From the NCBI GenBank assembly GCA_023974075.1, contig JAMFTG010000259.1:89501-153500 (forward strand): DNA of 64,000 nt. Direction: 5' to 3'. Positions 46,364 through 58,403 of this stretch are shown here, in pieces. The stretch is from Chaenocephalus aceratus (lineage: Eukaryota; Chordata; Actinopteri; Perciformes; Channichthyidae). A program made the position numbers and the translations under genes. How positions within the stretch are numbered: position 1 is the first letter of the stretch; every line of letters begins with the position of its first letter. The notes under the pieces were generated by a model. The model was not told where the DNA came from. It ran no database searches and was given only the letters and a program-made list of their open reading frames with translations.

Positions 46364-48275
46364 CTACCCGGTGTAGGGAAACCTGAGGAGCGCGGCCTGC
46401 AGGGGGCCGAGCCGCAGCTCCTTCAGGTCCACGCTGCTGTCGCCGGGCAGAGCGCTGCTGTTGGTGCTCAGCACGACGACCGCCTGCAGAGGAAGAGCCG
46501 CGTCGACCAGCTGCAGCACCGCAGACTCTGCTGCAGCGAAGTTAAAGGCTGCCACGTAACGCTCGCTCTGATCCCAAACACGCAGGAACGCCAGCGAGGA
46601 GGAAGAGGAGGAGGAGGAAGAGGAGTTAGAGAGCAGCAGGAAGTCTCCGAACATCAGAGAGCGCTCCTTCACTCGCAGCTCGCTCAGAGTCTGGAAGAAT
46701 CTGCGGAGCGACAGGCGCTCGACTCGCTCCTCCTGTAGAGAGAGGAAGTAAAGAAAAGATTATTATAGATGTCTGAAATAAGGTCTGTGGTTGGCACAAA
46801 CTGAAGAGATTCACATTTTCTTATTCCATGACTTTAAATACGTCAGTAAGCCACCTTTAGCTCAGCGTGGTGACCTGAAGTCATGTGACCGTGCTGTAGT
46901 TCCTTTATAGCCCAACATTAGCCACCTTTAGCTTAGCGGTGGTGGCGTGAAGTCATGTGACCGTGCTGTAGTTCCTTTATAGCCCAACATTAGCCGCCTT
47001 TAGCTTAGCGGTGGTGACGTGAAGTCATGTGACCGTGCTGTAGTTCCTTTATAGCCCAACATTAGCCACCTTTAGCTTAGCGGTGGTGACGTGAAGTCAT
47101 GTGACCGTGCTGTAGTTCCTTTATAGCCCAACATTAGCCGCCTTTAGCTTAGCGGTGGTGACGTGAAGTCATGTGACCGTGTTGTAGTTCCTTTATAGCC
47201 CAACATTAGCCGCCTTTAGCTTAGCGGTGGTGACGTGAAGTCATGTGACCGTGCTGTAGTTCCTTTGTAGCCCAACATTAGCCGCCTTTAGCTTAGCGGT
47301 GGTGACGTGAAGTCATGTGACCGTGCTGTAGTTCCTTTATAGCCCAACATTAGCCACCTTTAGCTTAGCGGTGGTGGCGTGAAGTCATGTGACTGTGCTG
47401 TAGTTCCTTTATAGCCCAACATTAGCCACCTTTAGCTTAGCGGTAGTGACGTGAAGTCATGTGACCGTGCTGTAGTTCCTTTATAGCCCAACATTAGCCA
47501 CCTTTAGCTTAGCGGTGGTGACGTGAAGTCATGTGACCGTGCTGTAGTTCCTTTATAGCCCAACATTAGCCACCTTTAGCTTAGCGGTGGTGACGTGAAG
47601 TCATGTGACCGTGCTGTAGTTCCTTTATAGCCCAACATTAGCCACCTTTAGCTTAGCGGTGGTGGCGTGAAGTCATGTGACCGTGCTGTAGTTCCTTTAT
47701 AGCCCAACATTCAATTTTACTTCTGGAGATTGCATTAAAACTTCAAAAATCATAAAGTGTTTTTTGCCACAGAGATTACTTTTCTGCAATATTCCAAATT
47801 GGAATGCTTTTGGTTCTGGGAGCCTTTGCCACGATAGCTTCCTGATTGGTCTACAAAAACCCGTCATCATGCATAACTCTCCTTCTGATATCTCAGGTAC
47901 GTCTACTGGCTTCCCTTCACCTCCCAGTTCTCATGTGACCTTAGTTATAACAAGAGGCGGTTTCCTCCATCTTTAGTTTCTTTACCTGTAGAGTCCCGTT
48001 CAGCTCCTCTTCAGAGTCCCAAAGCATTCTGGGAAACGTGGTGTCCTTTAACACAGATAATAAAATGTCAAGATCAATTACACATCATCAAGTTTAAATA
48101 GTTTTTGTGAATATCTAGAAAGGTATTATATCTGACCATATTCTATAGATCCGAGCTGTTTCTCTCTTTTTGTTTAGTGGTTTGTTGACTTGTATTTGAT
48201 ATGGCTTTATATAGTTTGAGAAAATTAGAAAGGTCGATAAATATATGTTTAAAAAAATACACTACTGGTAATCAC

Positions 48276-48323
<48 letters not shown>

Positions 48324-51300
48324 ACACACACACATATATACACACATATATACACACACTGTCTCAGGGACGCGTCCTCACTTCACACCTCAATGATGTA
48401 AACAAAGACATAAAAAAGCGTCCTCACCCTCGTCCAATCAGGCCGATCTCGTCCCCGTAGTTGAAGACGGGGGTCCCGGGCAGCGTGAGCAGCAGCAGCT
48501 GGTGGAGCCTGAGCAGCGCCGCCCCCCCACAGAAGCCAGGTGCCCCCCGCGGGCCCCCAGGCTCCAGGCCAGCTGGCTCTGGTGTGGGACGAGTAGAGGA
48601 GCTGGAGGGACTGAGAGGGGTCCTGCAGCGGGGGGGCGAGGACCCCCGAGAGGAGGAGGTCCACCCCGGAGGAGGAGAGGAGGGAGGAGACCTCTTTCAG
48701 CCGAGGAGGCGCTCAGTGATGCCGATCAGGACCCTGCACACACATGAGGAATCATTTTATATTATTTATTGTTTAATTCTTTATTTATTCCAAGATTCAA
48801 GGCTTTTATTGTCATTCGGACATTAGCTACGGTGTAGACCACAGGCTCCATCAGTGCAACACCATAACACAGCATCAATTACCCCCCCCCCCCCCCGCGG
48901 TGCTTTGATTGAAATGCTCCCGATTTTCTGAGGTCTCAAGGTTGGCAAGTATGCTTTCCATACATTTTAAGACCTCATCGCCACTTGGAGTTTTACCGGT
49001 ACCTTGGCGACACACTTCACCTCACATTGACTATATACAGTATTGAGTGTCCTTCCTCCTTATCCTTCCAACCATTTGGACGCAGGACTTGCAATTTCCC
49101 CATAACGATGTTGCTTAGCAACCGGCGGTAAACGGACCTCGCGCTATCAAGCAATGAGCGTGCGACGTCCTGTTCTGATGACGTCAGACCCAACGGGATG
49201 CCATCAATAAACTACAGAATCACACGACACACCTACGCCATGACTACATTCAGGCAGACTGTAGAACCAACCTCTCTGGACAATTTATATACTTATTGAA
49301 AACAAGATACAAAATGTAATACCTTGGAAAATGCCGTTAATACTTTTTAATAGCCTTCATTTTCCGCTAAATTGATTTATCAACTTTTAGTACTTTTTAA
49401 GACCCCGCGGACCCCCTGGATAAGATAAATAATTTGTAAATTGCAAACAGATGAATGTTATGGATGATTTAAAAATGCTGTAACAATGTAATGTCCCCTC
49501 TGTGGGACGAATGAAGGTATTCTGATGCTGAAACTCCCTCTGGAGGGAACACGGGGACTTTAGCCTCTGCAGACCATTTACATGCACTAAGAGAAGAGAA
49601 GATAAGAAGTACTTTATTGATCGCAATTTGAGAAATGTTTGCGTTGCAGCAGCATAAAAAACGTGGCATAGAGTGCCGCGGTGCCGCGTCCTAAAACCCG
49701 GAAGTTAGTTAGCATTTGACCACTTCCGGTTCCTTCGACAGAAAGCAAAGCAACTTCTCGGATTTAGGAAAATAGCTGGAAATCAGGTCTGTGGTCGAAA
49801 CACATTTAAGAGACGGGTCACGTTTCGTTCAGCCGGATAATCTCCACATGTCTACCCTACTTTTATCATTTATAAAAGTAGGGTAGACATGTGGAAGGAA
49901 CCGGAAGGAGTGTGCTTCCGGGTTTTAGGACGCGTCACTGTGGCACTCTACATTAGAGAAATTAAAAGACTAAAAAAAACATTCCAAAATGTGAACATCT
50001 CAAATAGAAATAAAATAGCATTAAAAAAAAGTAGAAAATATACATGAATTACAAATGTACAGTAAGAAGATATAAAGCAGGAACAAAGACAAAGGTCTAT
50101 AAGCACAGGTCGCTGCGGCAACAGGCTGTCGAGCACACGAGAGGAGAGGGACCCCCCCAGAGAACAGGTCTCTTTAAAGGTCCCTGACCTCTTGTCGGGA
50201 CCCTCGTCCGTCCCGTTCTGGACGATGGCTCGGATGTCGGCCCACAGAGTCGGCACCACGGCAGCGACCCGCTCCACCCCCGACAGCTGCACCCCGTCCA
50301 CACCTTCCTTCATCCAGAACACCAGAGCAGACTGAGGACAGAGAGAGCTGTGAGAGAGGAGGACTCACACTGCAACACGCTATGGAGGCAGTCTGATTCC
50401 TATCATGCAAAATGCACTTTGTGATGTCTTCTCTACATCAACATGTGTCCCCGGTGCGTTGGGGAACTCACGCCGCGTCAGAAAATAAAACCCTCTCTTT
50501 TCCTCCGTACCCAAATCTCTAAAAACGGGGAACCACGGAGCTGATCCAGATTTGCGTCCGATATGACGTAACATCTGAAATGTGGACCCACGGGCCAATC
50601 AGAAACGTTGCTATCAGAAACAATGCCCGACTGTTTAGGACGTAATATGGTCGGTGTTTACATTAGCATCGCTAACACTCAGAGCTAACCTGTGCTGGAG
50701 AGCATGTGTGTGAAGAAGCAAGAAGTAAAAGTTGTGTCTTGAAAAACTTAATAACAGCTGAGTAATACTTTTATTTATTTTATTTTGTCATTTTTGTGAA
50801 ACATGAGAACATAAATAAAGTTATTCCTCGGGTCATCGTACTCACCTTGAGTCTCTCGGCCACGCTGGTCACACTGGTGTTGGAGAACCACGGTCCAGAT
50901 GTTCCCTGATAGTTCGGAGTCAGATCCAGAACCACAGAGATGCCTGCAGACACACAGCATGTTACCACTGAACTCAAACCTCTTGTTTATTTCTGCGTGA
51001 TGACGTTTAGTCGTTTTTTGTAGGCACATAGTAGAACAAAATGTGAACATCTCTTCAGCTTGTGTTAACCACAGACCCTATTTTAAGTTAACAACCAAAA
51101 ACACGTTAAAAAACTTCAAGACGAGGTGTTGGGAAAATCCTGAATGTCCTCTTCCAGTATCAGAGTAACATGCTGACAAAAGCATCCCAACTGTAGCTGT
51201 GAACATGACAGGATGTGTGATGACCTAGAAGAGCATCAGACTGTTTGAGGCAGATGATAGCGATGTGATCAACATGATGACTCAGCCTCTATGGAGAGAG

Positions 51301-52152
51301 ACATATGACAAGCATGCTCATTTCTGCTCCCCTTTACAGCCTGACTCCTGATAGTTCTCACCCTTCTTGTGCGCGGCCTGCACGAGGCTCTTGAACTGCG
51401 CCAGGCTCCCGGCCTCAGAGGAAACCTCTTCGAACCTCAGACTCATGGCATCGTCAGCCGGAGCGACGTGGACCGGCCCGACACCAGCCCCCGGACCTTC
51501 AGCTGAGACAGCCTGCTGATCTTCTGCTCCACGCCTGAGGAGGGGGGGGGGGGGGATAAAATGTCTTATTATCTTATATTAAAGGTGGGGTAGGTCAGTT
51601 TGAGAAACCGACTCGAGATACACTTGTTATAAATATGAATATCTGAAGCGTCTCCCAGAATGAACCTCTCGCTCCTGCTCACCCTTCAGGTCCCGGGTGT
51701 CGCTGAAGGCCTGGATGTTCCCACCTGGTACAGCGGACCCTCGTTCCACCAGTTGATGGCGGGCAGGTCTCTGCAGCGCGGCGCCTGCAGCACGATGAGC
51801 ACGGCTCCACCCAGCATGCCCAGCCAGCCCAGCCAGAAACCACCAGCAGCGCCCAGCGGGTCCGCACCCAGCTGAGGAACCACAGGAGCATCAGAACCAT
51901 CACACACACACATCACTTCAGGGGACATTACATTGACTTACATGCATTTCCTGGAGACTTATCCTAACCTTAACCATAACCAACACATGCCTAACCCTAA
52001 CCCTTAACCTAACCCTAATCCTAACCAAGTCTTCACCCTAAAATTAATGATCCCCCTCATGGGGACCTCCAATTTGTCCCCATAAGGGAGGCCAGTCCCC
52101 ACACATGACTATGTAAATAGATCTAGGTCCCCACAAGTATAGTAATGCTAGG

Positions 52153-52198
<46 letters not shown>

Positions 52199-52929
52199 AC
52201 ACCACACACACACACAACACACACACACACACACCACACACACCACACCAACACACACACACACACACACAACACACACACACCACACACACACACCACA
52301 ACACACACACACACACACACAACACACACCACACACCAATAACAGGTATTAAGTAAAGCCTCAAAATAAGACGAGATAAAGGATTCAGACTTTCACTTAG
52401 TTAATGCCGCCATATTAACCAACATATGAATATATAAAACATACTGTATACATCAGTATTTTACGATATAAATGTTTTATGGATGGTAGAGGTGTGTTTA
52501 AGGCTGCTTTATTGTCCACTCTGCCTGTATGTAGGCCAACTGATTCATTGTGTGTGAGGGGCCTGCTCACCCCGGAGTGCCAGCCACCCTCATCAGCTCT
52601 TCTTTAGTCAGCCCGGTGAACTTCACCTCCTCCGGCTCCTCCTCGGGGATCTTCAGCTTCACGGAGCCGTTCTTCTCACCCGCGGGTCCCGGTTCTGCTC
52701 CCCCGGCAGAAGGTGCCTCCACGGCCCGGTGTCCCTCTCCTTCTCCCCCGGTCATCGGTAGCTTCTCCTGATCCTCCTGGTCCAGATCTGCTTCACTCAC
52801 ATCGGCCTCCGTCGCATCAGCATCCGCGGCGAACGGAGCGCAATCCTCAGCCTCCTCCTTCTCTTTCGGCTCAGCATCATCTTTGGTCTCCACCTCCTTC
52901 AGATCCACGTTCGTCTCCTCGGTGGTCAT
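46364..52929 (-). CDS. SLC3A2: SLC3A2 (4F2hc / CD98 heavy chain), eight exons seen
   Basis: Type II membrane glycoprotein that escorts light-chain amino-acid transporters (LAT1 and relatives) to the surface. Exons on the minus strand: 52929-52571 (MTTEETNVDLKEVE... 'FTGLTKEELMRVAGTPG', cytosolic), 51871-51683 ('GWVRTRW', TM 'FWLGWLGMLGGAVLIVLQAP', 'WWNEGPLYQVG'), 51534-51362 ('GVEQKISRLSQLKVRG', 'SLAQFKSLVQAAHKKG'), 50943-50846 ('VVLDLTPNYQG'), 50331-50189 ('FWMKEGVDGVQLSGVE'), 48733-48428 ('LLLLTLPGTPVFNYGDEIGL'), 48045-47986 ('LWDSEEELNGTLQ'), 46732-46364 (C-terminus ending RFPYTG). These follow the amylase-like ectodomain. Single-base frame breaks occur in exon 2 (two), exon 3 (one) and exon 6 (several), mostly as lost homopolymer bases; exons 1, 4, 5, 7 and 8 are clean. 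It is either a recent pseudogene or sequencing error; splice sites are all good. Confidence 0.9.
46849..47711. repeat. 72-bp minisatellite (about 12 copies) in SLC3A2 intron
   Basis: Unit starts 'agccacctttagcttagcgg' and contains 'tgacgtgaagtcatgtgacc', i.e. a CRE half site TGACGT and an M/E-box TCATGTGAC. Copies differ at only a few positions. Confidence 0.95.
48273..48358. repeat. (CA)n microsatellite
   Basis: Interrupted CA/TA tract in the SLC3A2 intron. Confidence 0.95.
48780..49660. other. SLC3A2 intron, no coding sequence seen
   Basis: Contains poly-C (48880-48896) and repeat-like DNA. I see no exon. Confidence 0.5.
49669..49950. mobile_element. foldback MITE with long inverted arms
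   Basis: The left arm 'tagagtgcc...gcgtcctaaaacccggaag' and the right arm are reverse complements with scattered differences. The centre has a perfect 23-bp palindrome arm pair (49844-49866 and 49872-49894). Flanks suggest a TA target. No coding capacity. Confidence 0.8.
51960..52340. repeat. telomere-like CCTAACC tract followed by (CA)n
   Basis: 51964-52030 has degenerate 'cctaaccctaac' repeats, then a GGGGAC-rich stretch and an interrupted CA microsatellite (52155-52335). In SLC3A2 intron 1. Confidence 0.85.
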
Positions 52930-52979
52930 ACCGGAGACTTTCCGTTAATTTACCGTTAATTAATCTAACGTAAGAACCC

Positions 52980-54150
52980 GGTGAATCCCAGTGCTGCACG
53001 TTGAGAGGTGGTCGTGATGTCTAGTGTCTGCAGACAGGTGGTGCGTTAATTGCTGTGGGAAATATGGGAACTCGTGTTGACCGCACCATTTTAAAATATC
53101 AGTTTGAAGGCGAAAGGCATTCATGGTTTCTTGTGAAAACAGAGTCCTAGCTTTACCTTTCCGAGTAGATGTGTACACGATGTTTTTTAAGCAACACACT
53201 TAAATAAATAAATGTAAGAAATAACCAGATTAAGTGAAGTATGCGACCAGAAACGTGAACCTCAACCTTTGAGTCTAAAGGAAACACTTAGATATACACC
53301 CGAGGACACTAAAGTCCATATTTGATCAGGTCTTGTTGTAGTTTTAAGAGATAAATAGATTGAAGGGAAAGTTTTGAACACAGTGACGGGCCGTGAGAGG
53401 CGCCACTCTGCAGCTGCAATACCACCAGCGGCCAGGGCGGCGCTGTGTCGCCTACACCAAATCTTTGAAAAATCATATAAAATCATTACACTATGATAAA
53501 ATATGGCAATATAGAACGCTTCACGAATTTTAAATCTTGCATCACTTTATAAATAGTTTGAAGTTAATATCAGGATATTTTTGTTAACTAGATTATTTGG
53601 TCAAGATTGTGTGGTTTATATTCACAATTCGGTACAGAAAGATTCATGTGATGTTAAAGGTGGGGTTGGTAAATTTGAGAAACCGGCTCCAGATCGCTAG
53701 AATTTGAAAATACACAACCGGAGAAAATCTGCCACTTCCTCACAGAGCCCCTCCTCCAACACACGAACGCGCACATGACCAATGAGGGCACGAGATAAGT
53801 TTGTGCCCCGATGGAAGGCTGACGGGCAGGTAGGCCATCCCGGCCCGGCTAAACGGATTGGTTGTACTTTTACAGTATTACGGCTTCTACAGATGACATT
53901 TTTTAATGGATTTTTTGTCAAAGCACTTCAGATATTCTTTGCTATCGGGATGTTAAGAGAATTCCATGGAATATAACAAAAAGTGTATCTCGAGCCGGTT
54001 TCTGAAACTTACCTACCCACCCCACCTTTAATTGGCCTAACAAACTGACTGTTTCAGCTGCTAATATATTGTAATTGTGATGAATAAGTTGTCCTTCACT
54101 GCATTTACTCTCAGTACTGACTTGGTATAAGTATATTGGGCTTCCTTCCT
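52980..54150. other. intergenic between divergent SLC3A2 and HEAT gene
   Basis: The SLC3A2 promoter must lie just right of 52929. 53660-54030 has inverted termini ('aaaggtggggt(t/a)ggtaa...' and '...taccyaccccacctttaa'), so a DNA transposon of about 370 bp sits here. Confidence 0.5.
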
Positions 54151-54169
54151 TCCTGGTCTTGTGGCTCAG

Positions 54170-54984
54170 ATGCTGCAGGTGCTGTCGGCTGGCTGGCTGC
54201 ACAGTGTTCAGCTCACGGTGGAGATCAACATCACAGAGTCATCCAGACTCTTGATAGCACAACTCTGTGAGGAGGATCAGCAGGAGGATCAGCAGGAGGA
54301 TCAGCAGGAGGATCCGCAGGAGGATCCGGATCCACCCTCGATGCCAGCTGGTGGTTCCTCTGCTCAGCTTCCTCAGCAGCCAGACGGTCAGACACACAGA
54401 GTTCAAGTCCCATCAGTGTGTTTTCCTGCTCTCAGAGAAACCAGGTTATAATCTGACACCGCGTGCACAGTAGAGACCTACGTGTTGCTATTTGAAAACC
54501 TGTTGCATGAAATCACAGCAGAGAACTCATGATTTCTTTGATCCAGCACAGAAACCAGATAATTCAGTAATTACACACTTAGAACATATGTTATATTAAA
54601 CAGTGTGTTTCGAGGACATGATTGGTTCAACAAGTTAAAAACAAAGAAACTGTGTTTATCTTCCACTGAGTCTTCTAACCCGCCCCCCGTTGTTTCTTCC
54701 AGAGACTCTTGTCCGCTCACTGTTGGCGGAGCAGCTGAACAGCCAGGCCCGGACTGGCCATCGGGAGCACCGGGAGGTTTCCCGATGGCCTGGCCTGCTA
54801 AGTGGCCTGCTGGCTTGAGGATTTTTTTTTGTATGTATTGTGAACGCAACGCTGCGCAAATGTGCGTCTGACTCTGCCTCACAGAGAGTGACTGGCTGTC
54901 TACATGATGTGCCCACATGGCCACTTTCATACAGATCATACACTAATGCGCTCGATTGGTCTCTGTGTGTCATTCAAGCTCGGT

Positions 54985-55019
<35 letters not shown>

Positions 55020-57193
55020 CGCGAGCGAGAGAAAGCGCGCGCGCGCACCGGTTACGTGTATTGTTGTTGTTAGCATCTGGTGCTAGCTAGCTGCGCTAAC
55101 GGATATATAATGAGCCGTCAACAAGGTGGAGGAGAGTCCTCTGCTGTCAGACTGAGAGACTGATAACTACAGCTCAGGTGAGGTAAAGGACTCTGCTGAG
55201 TGTTTAGATAGTTAACTTGGGTCTCAGACGGTTTGGTCACCATTTATGTAAACACATATTTCCATTGGAGGGGGGAGTGATTAGTAAAATATGCATGAAT
55301 AATAATAAAAAATGTTAACTAGGTGAAAAAAGTGTTGTGGATATTTTAGACTCGTCAATACTGCAAAGATGTACAATGAGAGTAATCAATAATAAACTGG
55401 TGAAAGCAAACAGCGTTGTCTTGTTGGTTATTTATTTGAAGCTTCAAAGGCTCACAGAGTATAGGATAGTGTGCACAGGGTATAATGTGTGTGTGTGTTT
55501 TATAGAGGACTGTTGCTGTGCAGAAAGGAAAAGAGATAAGACTTTCTCCTGACTGTTATCTTACAATGCTCTCATAGGGAGAGCCGCATTTTCCAGGTAC
55601 GACCTTGGCAGGAAGCTACCGTGTGGTACAACAGGTCGAGTTGACCAAACAGTTTCTAAGCATAATATCATCATTTGGTTTTACCATATAAAGTAAGTAT
55701 TAAGTAATATAAGAAATTGCCACTACAAAAGGTAAGCTAAACTTTAAAAACGTGTTGAGAGCTAAAACTAGTCTTTGCTGCTGCCTCAAAGAGGAGCAGA
55801 GGGAGACAGGAGAGGCTGGTTCAGGAGCACAGACACACTCACAACTATAAATGAACCAAAAACAAATAAATAAACAAGTTTCAATGTTTTTTCATATTGG
55901 ATATGGTATGTTATTGGTTATGGCCATGTTCTTATGATTATTTAAATGTATACAGTTCTGTTTCATATGGCGGGTGTAGTCTCTTTATTTCCCCCTCAAA
56001 ATTCACCAGATTGATGCATTTAAGTTCAACATTTAAAAAAATAATCTTACCGGGGGGGCATGCCCCCGGACCCCCCCTAGAAGATTTGAGGTCCACCCTC
56101 ACTCAAAATATGTTCACATGGATAGGTTCCTAAATAGCTTGGCACATTTTTTTTAAATAAACCCATATGTTTATTCTGGGGTAGTAGATTTAAAGTTTAG
56201 GGCTATCACTATGGGCAGCAACGCTGTAAATATTGACAAATAAATCCAGGAAAATGGCACAAAAGAAAGCTGGTAGTGGCCTGGCTGGGTGTATAATTCC
56301 CGGCCTGACTTATTGTCCCAGTCCGGCCCTGTGAACAGCTCTGAGTGGAGAACCAGACTGGTGTCCTGCAACACTCTCCGCTGCCTCAAAGGGCCCATTA
56401 ATAAGGCCAGAAGATATTAAGAAATCATCTCGCGGCCTCCTCCTCCCAGGCTCATCACTCTGTCTCTGCTGTGTTGCAGGACGTGGTGCACAAGCTGCTG
56501 CACCTGATGCTGAACGACCACAGCAACCCTGTCCGCCGCGCTGCCGCTGAGACGCTGATGAAGCTGGGGAGGATTCAGCAGGTTCACACTGGGCTAAGGT
56601 GCGGTGGTAAACGTTCATCAGCACTGCATGCATACGTATAACAAGAGGCCGTGGACATGGAGACACACATCTATCAGAAAAGAGAAACAAAACAACATTA
56701 AAGAGGCAGAAGACGGGGACACGAAAGGACCACAAAGAGATGCAAAAACAAGCCGAGTTCAGAGTCAGAATGTCTTTATTGGTCCCGCAGTGGGGACATG
56801 TACAGTGCTACAGCTAAAGTGGCAGAGCAGATACAAAAGGCATGAATACATTAGTAAGCTAACTTATTAAATAGAGAAGAAAACCCATATCATCAGCAGC
56901 AAGAGACATAAGTAACATATCACGGTGTTGAGACATTAATACTATAAATGTGTATGTATTGCACATTGATGATTTGTGCAGAAGTGTCAGCACCTCTTCT
57001 CTGCTGCAGGTTGGAGCTGCAGGAGGGTCGGGGTCTCCGGGGCCGGATGGAGGCTCTGGATGTGATCTGCCATCTGAAGATACAGACAGAGACGCTGCTG
57101 GAGCCTGTGATTGGCTGCCTGAGTGATGAGTTCACTGCCCTCAGGAAACAAGCCTGTGTGACGGCTGCATCTATGCAGCTGAGGGGGGAGAGG
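54170..57193 (+). CDS. HEAT-repeat protein gene, partial, one exon split by a hAT
   Basis: Exons with matching phases: 54170-54386 (MLQVLSAGWLHSVQ... with a DQQE/DPQE repeat; the ATG directly follows an acceptor, so an upstream exon is likely), 54703-54743 plus 56340-56405 (ETLVRSLLAEQLNS | SEWRTRLVSCNTLRCLKG), 56480-56598 (DVVHKLLHLMLNDHSNPVRR, AAETLMKLG) and 57010-57193 (LELQEGRGLRGRMEALDV ... RKQACVTAASMQLRG). The helix pairs with 'NPVRRAAAETLMKLG' fit HEAT repeats. The second exon is interrupted by a hAT at 54744-56331, and its donor is GC rather than GT (56406). HEATR4-like proteins are one possibility; I cannot fix the identity. With the insertion the frame is broken unless it is spliced out. 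Confidence 0.7.
54744..56331. mobile_element. 1.59-kb hAT inserted in a HEAT-gene exon
   Basis: Terminal repeats 'caggcccggactgg' (54744) and 'ccagtccggccctg' (ending 56331) are inverted with one mismatch. Perfect 8-bp target duplication TGAACAGC at 54736-54743 and 56332-56339. It carries a (GT)n tract (54989-55017) and no intact transposase. It cuts exon 2 of the HEAT gene. Confidence 0.93.
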
Positions 57194-57199
57194 GTAAGA

Positions 57200-58400
57200 G
57201 AGGAGGACGAGTATTTATTATATTGAGGCTGTCTGAGATAACCAATGGGAGCAGCTGAACACTAAGTGAGACTGCATGGGGAGACCGGGGAGGGCGGGAC
57301 CTGGGAGCTGCTGGAGAAGCTCAAGCCTCAAACCCCGCATGTTAGTCCGACTGCTGAGTCAGCGATACGCGATCCAGCACAAAAAGGCAGAATAGTATCG
57401 ATCACTGAAGCTGATTGTGATCCGTTTTCATTTCATAAAGGTTCTGTTTCCATCATGCTGATTTTAGTTTTGTATGTTCACTTTAAAATGAAATCCAAAT
57501 CGACAGGCAATGGTCTATAATGTTATTAAACTTCGCCACAAAATTGTACAAGATAGAGCCAGAACAACTTAACTTCTACAAACTGTGTGAGTACAGACGG
57601 GTAGATGTCGTGATGGGTTGACCGCATGTCGAGGATAACATCGTATGTATATCCTTCATTCCATCGTCTTCTGGGAACCAAGTGACACACACACACACAC
57701 ACACACTTCTCAGCGGCAGCTCCGCCGATTTCTCCTCCCTGAGACGGCGGGACGCGGCGAGGCTGTGAGTCGGTGTGTGTCCCAGCCAGGCTGCGGGTGT
57801 GTGTTCGGGCTGGGTTTCGCTGTGTCTCGCAGACGACCACTGGGCTCGTAGGAAGGGGGGGGGGAGCTCCAACAAGCCGTTAAAGGCAGAGAGTGAATAC
57901 ACAGACTACACAGAGACGCTGTGAGAAACCAATGTGAGTTTGGAACATTGAACAATGTAAATCTATTCTAGTCGACCTCAACAAAGGAATTATGATCAGT
58001 AGAAATGGCCATGACATGGGAGCCTTTAACGGTTTACCAAAAAGGCCAAAACAAGACGGAAGTAGGAAAAGGGAATACAATAACAAAAAGAGATGCAAAA
58101 TGTCTGCCAAAGCGACGTGAAACAACCAAAAAGAGACCGGATATAACCATAAAGACACACAAAGTCTATTAGGAGATGCAAAACGTCTACAAGAAGATGC
58201 AAAATGACCAAGAAGAAATGCAAAACTACTAAAAAGGGACAAAACAATGAACAAAATGAAAGCGAAATTGACCACAAAAGGATGCAAAATGTCTACACAG
58301 TGCAAACCATCCAAACAGAGACGGGATTAGAACACAGTAAAACACATGAGAGTCCAAAAGAACTTCAAACAAAGTGACGCCCTCGGGTAGAACGACTGCA
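57200..58400. other. intergenic, low-complexity
   Basis: 57660-57850 has a short (CA)n run and a GC-rich stretch. 58020-58300 is a degenerate purine-rich repeat ('aaaatgaccaagaagaaatg'). It gives a long minus-strand hydrophobic ORF that I regard as spurious. Confidence 0.5.
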
Positions 58401-58403
58401 AAC

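Noticed and set aside
48461..48826. Plus-strand Pro/Gly-rich ORFs
   Set aside because: Shadows of SLC3A2 exon 6 on the other strand.
51964..52030. Interstitial telomere
   Set aside because: The CCTAACC motifs are few and degenerate and lie in a dispersed intronic repeat; not evidence of a telomere fusion.
57880..58314. 144-residue hydrophobic minus-strand ORF
   Set aside because: Derives from a purine-rich degenerate repeat read in reverse; no splice or start context.
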